NCBI RefSeq assembly: GCF_019857225.1
Contig: NZ_JAFJSY010000008.1
Span: 1-64,000 of the forward strand
Reading direction: 5' to 3'
Source: Streptomyces plumbidurans
GTDB taxonomy: Bacteria; Actinomycetota; Actinomycetes; Streptomycetales; Streptomycetaceae
Length of the DNA stretch: 64,000 nucleotides
How positions within the stretch are numbered: the stretch's first letter is position 1; each line of letters opens with the position of its first letter. Below are positions 14,855-22,459 of this stretch, in pieces. The notes under the pieces were generated by a model that saw only the letters and a list, made by a program, of their open reading frames with translations, did not search any database and was not told where the DNA came from. Made by a program: the position numbers and the translations under genes.

Positions 14855-15919
14855 TCAGGCCTCGTCGAGGCGGCGGACGTCCTCCTCGTCCCACGTGCGG
14901 GTGTCGCGCGGCTGGGTGTACGGCTCGGTCTCGGGCGGGAGCCCGCCCGCGATGGCCCGCTGCCGCACGCTCTCCGCGTCGAACTCCAGGCCCAGCAGGA
15001 TCGCGAGATTGCTGATCCACAGCCAGACGAGGAAGACGATGACGCCGGCCATGGTGCCGTAGGTCTTGTTGTACGAGGCGAAGTTGGCGACGTAGAAGGC
15101 GAACCCGGCGGAGGCGAGCAGCCAGATCACCAGGGCGAGCAGACTGCCCGGGGTGATCCACCTGAAGCCCTTGACCTTGGCGTTCGGGGTGGCCCAGTAC
15201 AGGATCGCGATCATCACGGTGACCAGCACCACCAGGACCGGCCACTTGGCGATCGACCACACCGTCAGCGCGGTGTCCCCGACTCCGAGCGCCTGCCCGG
15301 CCTGCCGGGCGATCCCGCCGGTGAAGACCACGATCAGCGAGCTGACGACGGCGAGCACCATGAGGACCACCGTCACACCCACCCGCACCGGCAGGATCTT
15401 CCACACCGGCCGGCCCTCCGGCATGTCGTAGACGGCATTGGCGGACCGGATGAAGGCGGCCACGTACCCGGACGCCGACCACACCGCCAGCACGATGCCC
15501 AGCAGGGCCATCAACGAGCCGGTCCCGGAGTTGTTCTGCAGTTGCTCGACGGCCCTCGTGATGATGTCGCGCACCGAGCCGGGAGCCAGCTGCCGCATGT
15601 TGCTAAGCACCTTGTCGGTGGCCGACTTGCCGGCCACCCCCAGAAGCGAGACCAGCACCAGCATCGCCGGGAACAGGGACAGCACCCCGTAGTACGTCAG
15701 CGCCGCGGCCCGGTCCGTCAGCTCGTCGTCCTTGAACTCCTTGAGGCTGCCCTTGAACACGGCGGCCCAGGCGCCCTTGGGCAGCTTGACGGGGGTGTCC
15801 GGAGCGGCCTGTTCGACCTCGTGGTCCGGCCCCACCTCCTCCGGCGACGGCACCCGGGTGGCCGGGTCGTCGTCGCGGTCGTGTTCTGCGCGCCGTCCTG
15901 GAAGATGAAGCTTTGCCAT
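14855..15919 (-). CDS. YihY/BrkB-family inner membrane protein
   Basis: A 354-residue membrane protein with a hydrophilic, acidic N-terminal region of about 60 residues. The YihY/BrkB core follows, with AAALTYYGVLSLFPAMLVLV, NAVYDMPEGRPVWKILPVR, WITPGSLLALVIWLLASAGF and SYNKTYGTMAGVIVFLVWLW. Six membrane helices are expected. The family was once called ribonuclease BN in error, and its role is unknown. ATG 15919 lacks a strong ribosome site but begins the natural basic leader; an earlier start at 15970 adds unlikely sequence. A second, shorter relative lies at 54590-55450. Confidence 0.88.
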   Translation of the reverse strand: MAKLHLPGRRAEHDRDDDPATRVPSPEEVGPDHEVEQAAPDTPVKLPKGAWAAVFKGSLKEFKDDELTDRAAALTYYGVLSLFPAMLVLVSLLGVAGKSATDKVLSNMRQLAPGSVRDIITRAVEQLQNNSGTGSLMALLGIVLAVWSASGYVAAFIRSANAVYDMPEGRPVWKILPVRVGVTVVLMVLAVVSSLIVVFTGGIARQAGQALGVGDTALTVWSIAKWPVLVVLVTVMIAILYWATPNAKVKGFRWITPGSLLALVIWLLASAGFAFYVANFASYNKTYGTMAGVIVFLVWLWISNLAILLGLEFDAESVRQRAIAGGLPPETEPYTQPRDTRTWDEEDVRRLDEA

Positions 15920-15994
15920 ATCTGCCGGGTATCCCGAGGGAGCGCACTCACGCCCACGTCCACGGCACACGGCGTCACGCGGTCGCTGCGGGGC

Positions 15995-16040
15995 CGGCGT
16001 GCGGACCGTGATGCGGTCGGCGTGCGGACGGTGATGCGGT
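15995..16040. repeat. 23-bp tandem direct repeat, two copies plus a partial third
   Basis: Units at 15995-16017 and 16018-16040 differ at one base. A further CGGCGT continues the pattern into the MFS stop codon. They begin CGGCGTGCGGAC and end GTGATGCGGT. The repeats fill the gap between the MFS gene end and the YihY start, so they could influence the YihY promoter or mRNA, or be recent slippage. Confidence 0.75.
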
Positions 16041-16045
16041 CGGCG

Positions 16046-17281
16046 TCAGTGGCCGTGTCCGTCGGGTCGGGCCGTCTCCACCTGCCCGGCATCCATCGGC
16101 GTCTCCATGGCGGAGGACGTGATCACCTCGGAGCGTCGGCTGCCGCGGTCCATGAGGCCGCCCGTGAAGGCGAGCCCGAGACCCGCGACGGCAAGCGCGG
16201 CGCCGACGAGGTTGGGCGAGGCCCAGCCCCAGCCCGCTGAGATGGCCAGCCCGCCGAGCCAGGCACCGCCCGCGTTGGCCAGGTTGAAGGCGGAGTGGTT
16301 GGAGGCCGCGGCCATGGTCGGCGCGTTCTTCGCCTTGGCCATAAGCAGCATCTGCACGGGCGTGGTGACGAACGAACCCATCGCGCCGATGAACGTGATC
16401 GTCAGCAGGGCCGGCACGGTGCTGTGCACGGTGAAGTAGAACGTCACCAGTCCCGCCGCGAGCAGGGCGAGGCCCGCATAGAGCGTCGGGCGCAGAGCAC
16501 GGTCCGTGAGGGGGCCGGCGAGCAGCGTGCCGGCGGTCATGCCGACGCCGTACAGCGCGAGGACCAGGGTGGTCGAGGAGTCGGAGATGCCCGTGAGGTG
16601 CGTCAGCATCGGCACCAGATAGCTGTAGACGGCGAAGAATCCGCCGAACCCCACCACCGCCGTGCCCAGACCGATCGCGACCTGGCGGTTGCCCATGGCC
16701 CGCAGTTCGTGCCGGATGCCGGACTGCCGGCCGCGCGGCTGGTGCGGCACGAAACGGGCCAGTGCGGCCAGCGCGATCAGGCCGATGACGGCGACGGCGC
16801 CGTACGCGGACCGCCAGCCCAGCTGCTGTCCGAGGGCGGTGCCGGCCGGCACACCGACGATGTTCGCGACCGTCAGCCCGAGGAACATCTTCGAGACGGC
16901 ACGCGCGGCCCGCTCGGGGGCGACCAGGCGGGAGGCGACGACCGCGCCCACGCCGAACAGCGCCCCGTGCGGCAGCCCGGCCAGGAAGCGCGCGGCGAAC
17001 AGTAGGCCGAAGCCGGGGGCGAACGCGGACGCGAGATTGCCGATCACGAACAGTCCCGACAGGAGCAGCAGGAGCCGCTTGTGCGGTACGCGCGCGCCGA
17101 TGCCGGTCAGCAGCGGGGCGCCCACCACCACGCCGAGCGCGTACGCCGAGACCAGGTTGCCGGCGTGGGGCACCGACACGCCGACCCCGTCGGCGATCTG
17201 GGGCAGCAGCCCCATGGTGGCGAACTCGGTCGTGCCGATGCCGAACGCGACGACAGCCAGGGCCAGCAGAGCCAGGGGCAT
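16046..17281 (-). CDS. MFS transporter, DHA1 (AraJ/efflux) type
   Basis: A 411-residue, twelve-helix major facilitator. The N-terminus reads LALAVVAFGIGTTEFATMGL, followed by LLPQIADGVGVSVPHAGNLV. GLPHGALFGVGAVVA and VPAGTALGQQLGWRS are typical of the DHA1 group that includes AraJ and sugar or drug efflux proteins. The start ATG 17281 places a normal first helix at residue 5. An upstream extension is Arg/Pro-rich and lacks hydrophobicity. The C-terminal tail is hydrophilic with HGH at the end. A palindrome CTTTC-AAC-GAAAG lies 14 bp before the start. Confidence 0.88.
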   Translation of the reverse strand: MPLALLALAVVAFGIGTTEFATMGLLPQIADGVGVSVPHAGNLVSAYALGVVVGAPLLTGIGARVPHKRLLLLLSGLFVIGNLASAFAPGFGLLFAARFLAGLPHGALFGVGAVVASRLVAPERAARAVSKMFLGLTVANIVGVPAGTALGQQLGWRSAYGAVAVIGLIALAALARFVPHQPRGRQSGIRHELRAMGNRQVAIGLGTAVVGFGGFFAVYSYLVPMLTHLTGISDSSTTLVLALYGVGMTAGTLLAGPLTDRALRPTLYAGLALLAAGLVTFYFTVHSTVPALLTITFIGAMGSFVTTPVQMLLMAKAKNAPTMAAASNHSAFNLANAGGAWLGGLAISAGWGWASPNLVGAALAVAGLGLAFTGGLMDRGSRRSEVITSSAMETPMDAGQVETARPDGHGH

Positions 17282-17647
17282 GGTGCGGGGGAACCTTTCA
17301 ACGAAAGCACTACGGGGACAGGACGGGGACAAGGGAGCGGTCACGGGCCGAGGTCGTCTAGATCCTCCGGCCGGCCGCGTCGAGCACCATTGCCCGCGCA
17401 CCCCCAAGCAGGGCGAGCCCACCAACGGTGCAGCACGGGCGCGGCACCGCGCATTCCAAGATCGGCCCGGACTTCCACGTGATCTGCGTCATGCCCCGAT
17501 CAGCCGCGAAAGGGCGGCGCATATCGCAGGGCCCGCCATTCACGCATTTGAAAGAACGAATACACTTTCATGTTCTGGTTGACGCTGAACGTACGTGGGG
17601 GTGATGCTGGGGAGCGATCGAGAAGACGGTATGTGCCGGGAGCATCC
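17282..17647. other. Divergent intergenic region with GAAAG/CTTTC inverted repeats
   Basis: No gene can be supported in these 366 bp. Two related elements flank it. One is CTTTC-AAC-GAAAG at 17295-17307 near the MFS start. The other is TGAAAG-N10-CTTTCA at 17549-17570, in the AT-richer segment before the STAS gene. They may be operators of one regulator acting on both genes. A TTGACG at about 17579 could be a -35 for the STAS gene. The middle part is GC-rich without structure. Confidence 0.4.
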
Positions 17648-18361
17648 ATGTCCCATCACACGGCTCTTCCCCAGAGCGAGGAGCCCTGCCCCGCCTGCGG
17701 CACCGCGTTCCAGGTGCCGCAGCCGTCCGCGCCGGTGACCCTGAGCGTCGACGCGGCCGGCGACCGGCTCGTGGTGACGGTCTCCGGTGAACTCGACCTG
17801 GAGAGCGACCAGTTGCTCCAGCGGACGTTGAGCGATGCACTCGACCGTACCTCCGGGTGCCTCGAACTGGACCTCGCGGACGTCGACTTCTGCGACTGCG
17901 CGGCCCTCAACGTGCTGCTGGACGTGCACGACCGGGCGCGCGCGAGCGCCAAGCGCTTCCTGCTGCGCGCCACCAGCCCGGCCGTTGAACGCCTGCTCGC
18001 CCTCACCGGTGTTCTCCCGCTCTTCGCGGCGGGGGCTGCGGACTCCGGGTCGCCGGTCAACGGAACGACACGTGAGACGAACTCGCCCGGCGCCGACATC
18101 GCGGCCGAGAACGCCCAGCTGCAGGAGGCGTTGGAGAGCCATGCGGCGATCGATCTGGCCCGGGGCATGCTCATGGCGTCGTTCCGGCTGAATCCCCAGC
18201 AGTCCTGGCAGGTACTCGTGACCGCGTCCCAGCGCAGCAACACGAAACTGCGCCTGATCGCCGAGGCCCTTCTGCAGACCGCAGACGGCAGCGCGCTGCC
18301 CGCACCGCTTGCCGACCACCTGGCCACTGCCGTGCGGGCGCACAGCGGTTCAGCAGGATAG
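17648..18361 (+). CDS. STAS-ANTAR fusion regulator
   Basis: The 237-residue protein joins two regulatory domains. Residues about 35-140 form a STAS (anti-sigma-factor antagonist) domain: TLSVDAAGDRLVVTVSGELD then LDLADVDFCDCAALNVLLDV. Residues about 160-225 form an ANTAR domain, with LQEALESHAAIDLARGMLMA and SQRSNTKLRLIAEALL, the pattern of RNA-binding antiterminators. In the STAS phosphorylation loop the usual Asp-Ser is Asp-Cys, so Ser phosphorylation is lost. A CPACG near the N-terminus has only one Cys pair. ATG 17648 has GGGAG upstream. It is convergent with the RsbP-like phosphatase gene (14 bp). Confidence 0.87.
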   Translation: MSHHTALPQSEEPCPACGTAFQVPQPSAPVTLSVDAAGDRLVVTVSGELDLESDQLLQRTLSDALDRTSGCLELDLADVDFCDCAALNVLLDVHDRARASAKRFLLRATSPAVERLLALTGVLPLFAAGAADSGSPVNGTTRETNSPGADIAAENAQLQEALESHAAIDLARGMLMASFRLNPQQSWQVLVTASQRSNTKLRLIAEALLQTADGSALPAPLADHLATAVRAHSGSAG

Positions 18362-18375
18362 GGGTTCAGCAGGGC

Positions 18376-19671
18376 TCATCGCCCGTCTTCCGCCCGTGAG
18401 TTGACGGACGCGTCCGGTATGCCGAGGGCGAGCAGAGCGGTGTCGTCGTCGAGGCCGTCGCCGAAGCTGTCCAGCAGGTCCGTCAGGGCCTTGATCACGG
18501 CGCTCGGGGGCTTTCCCGCGCGCTCGGTGGCGAAGGCGAGCAAAGCGTCCTCCCCGTACAAGGAGGCGCGGTCCTCGCCGGTGCGGGCTTCGGTGAGGCC
18601 GTCGGTGTAGAGCAGGAGTGTGTCGCCGGGTGCGAGTTCGGTCGTGGCGGTGGCGAAGCTCGCGGAGGGCAGGACACCGACCAGGAGGCCGCCGGGTGTG
18701 GGCAGATAGGCGGCCGTGCCGTCGGCGCGCAGCACCAGGGCCGGAGGGTGCCCGCCCGAGGCGACGACGACGGCGACCCGACCGGTCACCGGGTCCGGTT
18801 CGAGCGTGCCGAAGACGACGGTGCAGTGGCGGGGGTCACCGCTGCCGGTGTAACGCTCGTGGAGCACCGTGTTGAGGGTGGCGAGGGCCGCCACGGGGTC
18901 GGCGTCGTGCAGTGCGGCCGCCCGCAGCGTGTAGCGGGTCAGCGAGGTGACCGCGGCGGCCTGGGGCCCCTTGCCGCACACGTCCCCGAGGAAGAACGCG
19001 TAGCGCTTGCCGTCGATCGGGAAGAGATCGTAGAAGTCGCCGCCGAGCCGGTCGGGAGAGGCCGTGTGGTAGTGGGCCGCCGTCTCCAGTCCGGGCACCC
19101 GCGTCAGCGTGTCCGGCAGCAGTGAACGCTGGAGGACGGCGAGGGCGTCCTGCAGCCTGGCGCGGTCGGTCTCCGCCCGCATGCGCGCCTCGTCGGCCAC
19201 TTTGCGGCGGCGCAGCAGCTCCTCCTCGTACGCCCGGCGGTCCCGGGCGTCGAAGAGGGTGGTGCGGATCAGCAGGGGTTCGCCGACGCTGCCGCGCTTG
19301 AGCACCGAGGAGACCAGGACCGGCATCCGGCCACCGTCCGCCTGCTTGATCTCGAAGGCGATGCCGCTGATCTCACCCTGCAGCTGCAGCAGCGGCGCGA
19401 AGTGCGTCTCGTGGTACAGCTTCCCGCCCACGGTCAGCATGTCGCTGAACCGCATCCGGCCCACCACCGCCGCACGCTCCAGGCCGAGCCAGCCCAGCAG
19501 TGTGGCGTTGATCTTCGCGACGGTGCCGTCCATCAGGGTGGACAGATATCCGCAGGGAGCGCTCTCGTACAGTTCCTCCGCGCTGTCCTCCAGCAAGGCG
19601 GCGAATGCCGCGTCCTCCGTCCGGTCGCCGTCGGCGTCGGACGGGTCGGGGCGCCCGGAGCGACGGGTCAT
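18376..19671 (-). CDS. PAS-PP2C serine phosphatase, RsbP-like
   Basis: This 431-residue protein has an N-terminal PAS domain (about residues 30-155; YESAPCGYLSTLMDGTVAKI). A predicted coiled coil follows (RRKVADEARMRAETDRARLQ). A SpoIIE/RsbU-type PP2C phosphatase domain covers about 200-420, with LGGDFYDLF, GDVCGKGPQAAAV, SGGHPPAL and LLLYTDGLTEAR. The metal-binding Asp residues are present. In Bacillus, RsbP removes phosphate from an anti-anti-sigma factor during energy stress. Its start overlaps the stop of the RsbQ-like gene as ATGA, which supports one functional unit. Confidence 0.9.
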   Translation of the reverse strand: MTRRSGRPDPSDADGDRTEDAAFAALLEDSAEELYESAPCGYLSTLMDGTVAKINATLLGWLGLERAAVVGRMRFSDMLTVGGKLYHETHFAPLLQLQGEISGIAFEIKQADGGRMPVLVSSVLKRGSVGEPLLIRTTLFDARDRRAYEEELLRRRKVADEARMRAETDRARLQDALAVLQRSLLPDTLTRVPGLETAAHYHTASPDRLGGDFYDLFPIDGKRYAFFLGDVCGKGPQAAAVTSLTRYTLRAAALHDADPVAALATLNTVLHERYTGSGDPRHCTVVFGTLEPDPVTGRVAVVVASGGHPPALVLRADGTAAYLPTPGGLLVGVLPSASFATATTELAPGDTLLLYTDGLTEARTGEDRASLYGEDALLAFATERAGKPPSAVIKALTDLLDSFGDGLDDDTALLALGIPDASVNSRAEDGR

Positions 19672-20471
19672 CGCAGCTCCGCGAGAAAGTCCAGGAGGGC
19701 CTTGTTGGTGGCTTCGGGCGCCGACAGGTGCGGGCAGTGCCCGGTCGCGTCCAGCGTGACGAGCGTCGAGCCGGGGATCGCTCGGCTGACGAACGCACCG
19801 ACTTCACGGGGAGCGATGGCGTCGTGGGTGCATTCCAGCACCAGCGTCGGGACGTTCACCCGCTTCAGGTCGTCCCTCGAGTCCGAGAGGAACGTGGTGC
19901 GCGCGAACACGCTCGCCATGTCGGGGTCGGTGGCGCAGAAGCTGTTCTTGAGCTCCTCGCCGAGTTCGGGCCGGTCCGCGTTGCCCATGATCACCGGTGC
20001 CATCGCGGCCGACCAGCCGAGGTAGTTCGAGTCCAGGGACTGCAGCAGTTCCTCGATGTCCTCGGCGCCGAAGCCGCCGCGGTAGCCGTCGTCGTCGATG
20101 TAGCGCGGGGAGGGGGCGATCATCACCAGTGCGCCGATCCGCTCCGGAGCGAGGTCGGCGGCCAGCACCCCGATCATCGCGCTCACCGAGTGCCCCACGA
20201 AGATCGCCTCACGGAGGTCGAGCGCCTCGCACACCTCCACGACGTCCCGGGCGTATCCGTCCAGGGAGGAGTACCGCTCCGCCGAGAATGCGGCAGGGTC
20301 CGAGCGGCCCGAACCCACGTAGTCGAACAGCACCACCCGGTGGTCCTCGGCCAGAGCGGGCACCGTCAGCCGCCACATGTTCTGATCGCAGCCGAACCCG
20401 TGCGCGAGCACCACCGTGGGCCCCTGCGGGTTTCCGGTGACGGTGATGTTGTTCCGCCGAGCTATGTCCAT
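19668..20471 (-). CDS. Alpha/beta hydrolase, RsbQ-like activator of the phosphatase
   Basis: A 267-residue alpha/beta hydrolase with Ser95 in FVGHSVSAM, Asp217 in CTHDAIAP and His245 in ATGHCPHL. These positions are within two residues of those of Bacillus RsbQ. Sequence such as VVLAHGFGCDQNMWRLTVPA, VLFDYVGSGRSD and SRAIPGSTLVTLDATGHCPH is characteristic of the RsbQ group. RsbQ is needed for RsbP activity and probably supplies a small ligand to its PAS domain. Gene order (rsbQ then rsbP) and 4-bp overlap are the same as in Bacillus. KAI2/strigolactone-receptor relatives share this fold. Confidence 0.9.
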   Translation of the reverse strand: MDIARRNNITVTGNPQGPTVVLAHGFGCDQNMWRLTVPALAEDHRVVLFDYVGSGRSDPAAFSAERYSSLDGYARDVVEVCEALDLREAIFVGHSVSAMIGVLAADLAPERIGALVMIAPSPRYIDDDGYRGGFGAEDIEELLQSLDSNYLGWSAAMAPVIMGNADRPELGEELKNSFCATDPDMASVFARTTFLSDSRDDLKRVNVPTLVLECTHDAIAPREVGAFVSRAIPGSTLVTLDATGHCPHLSAPEATNKALLDFLAELR

Positions 20472-20784
20472 GGTTCACAGTCTCACAAGGTCGCCACACC
20501 GCCCCCATTCACCGCTGAACCACCCTGCGTCACCCGTGGTCACCCCCAGTCACCCACCGCCTCCCGGCACGTGGCCTTCGATCGTCGGGCGACTCCAAAT
20601 GACCCCGAGCACAAGGCAGTTGACTGCTCATCAGTCGCACGATCAACTATAACTTTGCCAGCTCTTGGTGTAGCCGGGCCGTCGTTTACGTGAGCCTCAT
20701 GGGCACCAGGCGGTGACCGCAGCCCCGCCAGAACAGGCGACTGCCGCGGCCACCGACCCCCCACGCAGGTGAAAGGCAGCAACG
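20472..20784. other. Divergent intergenic region before the secreted protein gene
   Basis: No gene is apparent in these 313 bp. An AT-richer segment at about 20615-20660 contains GACTG-CTCAT-CAGTC (5-bp arms) and TATAAC, possible promoter or operator parts. A TTGACT lies too far (22 bp) from TATAAC for a standard promoter. The remaining bases show no clear signal. Confidence 0.4.
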
Positions 20785-21447
20785 ATGAAGAAGAACCGCG
20801 CGCTGCGGTACGGCGGCCGCGCGCTGGCGCTGACGGCGACCGCGCTCGGGACGATCGCGGCGGCCGTGCCGGCCGCGGCCGAGGACCAGCCGACCGCGGA
20901 GCAGATCATGAGCGACTGCGCCTTCGGCGCGGGCAAGTGCAGCTTCAACTCCCCCCAGCTCGGCGAGGCTTATCTCGGCAAGCCCCGCCAGGTCTCGGAC
21001 CTGCTCTACAACTGCACCGCCTCCCCCGCCTCCCAGTCCCTGTCCTGGGCCGACACCGTGGGCTCCTCCCACTCGGTGGGCGGCTCCATCACCGTCGGCG
21101 GCGGCATCGAAGGCATCATCACCGCCAGCGTGACGGCGACGTACAACTACACGTGGCAGAGCTCGCACACCGAGACGAGCTCCTACACCGTGACCGTGAA
21201 GCCGGGCGAGGTGGGCTGGATCACCCGCGCCCAGGTGATGCAGCAGATATCGGGCACCTGGCAGACCCACTACGACGACCCCAAGTGGGGGCACTACTAC
21301 TGGTTCGTGCCCGACACCGTCACCGGGCCCGCCCCGAACGGCACGGACGGCCGGCACAACGCGGTCGTGGCCCGGTCCCGCAGGATGACGGCGGAGGAGA
21401 AGAAGCTCTGCTCCACTCAGGACAAGCTCTTCACCCGCGCCCGCTGA
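20785..21447 (+). CDS. Secreted beta-rich protein, aerolysin/MTX2-like pore-former candidate
   Basis: The 220-residue product has a Sec signal peptide (basic KKNRALRYGGR, then a hydrophobic run ending in AxA near residue 32). The mature part is rich in Ser, Thr and Gly in alternating patterns: SLSWADTVGSSHSVGGSITV, GGIEGIITASVTATYNYTW and SSHTETSSYTVTVKPGEVGW. This Ser/Thr alternation, followed by a PGE turn and a Trp/Ile strand, is what I expect in the membrane-insertion region of aerolysin/ETX-MTX2 beta-pore toxins. Three Cys residues in the mature part might form a disulfide. No enzyme motif is visible. ATG 20785 has GAAAGG upstream. Confidence 0.6.
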   Translation: MKKNRALRYGGRALALTATALGTIAAAVPAAAEDQPTAEQIMSDCAFGAGKCSFNSPQLGEAYLGKPRQVSDLLYNCTASPASQSLSWADTVGSSHSVGGSITVGGGIEGIITASVTATYNYTWQSSHTETSSYTVTVKPGEVGWITRAQVMQQISGTWQTHYDDPKWGHYYWFVPDTVTGPAPNGTDGRHNAVVARSRRMTAEEKKLCSTQDKLFTRAR

Positions 21448-21469
21448 TCCGGTCCCTGGTGGAGCCCGC

Positions 21470-21515
21470 GGCGGACGGAGAGCACGCCGGGACACCGGTC
21501 CGCTCTCCGTCCGCC
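21470..21515. terminator. Bidirectional hairpin terminator
   Basis: GGCGGACGGAGAGC (21470-21483) pairs perfectly over 14 bp with 21502-21515 around an 18-base loop. It lies between the convergent secreted-protein and DUF899 genes. Confidence 0.85.
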
Positions 21516-21526
21516 CCGCAGGCCGT

Positions 21527-22222
21527 TCAGCTCGCGCCGGACTCCGGGCCGTAGAGCGCGGCGATGTCCTGGGACCGCGCCCACCGGCTGTACGTGGGCG
21601 ACTGCGGCCAGCCCTCGGGAGAGTCCTGCCATTCCTCCTGGCGCCCGAACGGCAGCGTGTCGATCAGCGCGAACGAGTGGCTGAGCTGCTCGGTCCCCCT
21701 GCCGGTGGTGTGCCAGGTGCGATACACCTTGTCGCCGTCGCGCAGAAACACATTGACCGCGAATCCGCCGTCGGGCGGTGCGCCGACGTCGCTTCCGAAC
21801 GGGCTGTTCGCCGTCGAATACCAGGTCATGCGGTTGCCGACCCGCTCCTTGTAGGCGAGCGCTTCCTTGATCGGCCCCTGGGTGACGATCACGAATCGCG
21901 CGTCGTAGCTGTCCAGGAACTCCAGTCGGGTGAACTGCGAGGTGAATCCCGTGCAGCCCGGGCACTGCCATTCCTTGCCCGCGAACCACATGTGGTTGTA
22001 AACGATCAATTGGCTCTTGCCCTCGAAGATCTCCGCCAGCCGGACCGGGCCGTCCTCGCCGTCGAGGACGTAGTCGGGCATCTCCACCATGGGCAGGCGG
22101 CGGCGCTCGGCCGCGATGGCGTCGAGCTCCCGTGTGGCGGCCTTCTCCCGGGCGCGCAGCGCTTCGAGCCGTTGCTCCCAGGTCGCGGCGTCGACGACGG
22201 GCGGTAGTGCGTGGGTGGTCAT
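21527..22222 (-). CDS. DUF899-family thioredoxin-like protein
   Basis: The 231-residue protein matches the DUF899 pattern. It has an N-terminal helical region (LRAREKAATRELDAIAAERR), then RLPMVEM and YNHMWFAGKEWQCPGCTGFT, where CPGC occupies the place of a thioredoxin CxxC. NVFLRDGDKVYRTWHTTGRG and a C-terminal segment rich in Trp and Pro follow. Family members look like peroxiredoxin or thioredoxin folds, but no reaction is established. ATG 22222 has GAGGG upstream. Confidence 0.88.
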   Translation of the reverse strand: MTTHALPPVVDAATWEQRLEALRAREKAATRELDAIAAERRRLPMVEMPDYVLDGEDGPVRLAEIFEGKSQLIVYNHMWFAGKEWQCPGCTGFTSQFTRLEFLDSYDARFVIVTQGPIKEALAYKERVGNRMTWYSTANSPFGSDVGAPPDGGFAVNVFLRDGDKVYRTWHTTGRGTEQLSHSFALIDTLPFGRQEEWQDSPEGWPQSPTYSRWARSQDIAALYGPESGAS

Positions 22223-22459
22223 GATCCCTCACAGAATTCGTGCGCGGTTGTCCCGTGTACTTCCCTTGTACTGAGGTAGACCCCGCCCGGCTCCGGAACT
22301 CATCGCTCGTCGGCGTATTCATCGACCGGTAGCACAAACAGCGGGGCGGTGGCTGTGCGCCACGTAAATTCTCGGAGACATCTCGTACAACCTTTCGTCA
22401 CGTCCGCCGGTCTGGATATCGCAGGTACGTACAGGAGTTGGTGAAGAGGAGCTCAAAAG

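Noticed and set aside
18347..18373. Direct repeat GGTTCAGCAGG, twice, at the junction of the STAS-ANTAR and RsbP genes
   Set aside because: Eleven bases with a 16-base period partly inside coding sequence; no clear role.
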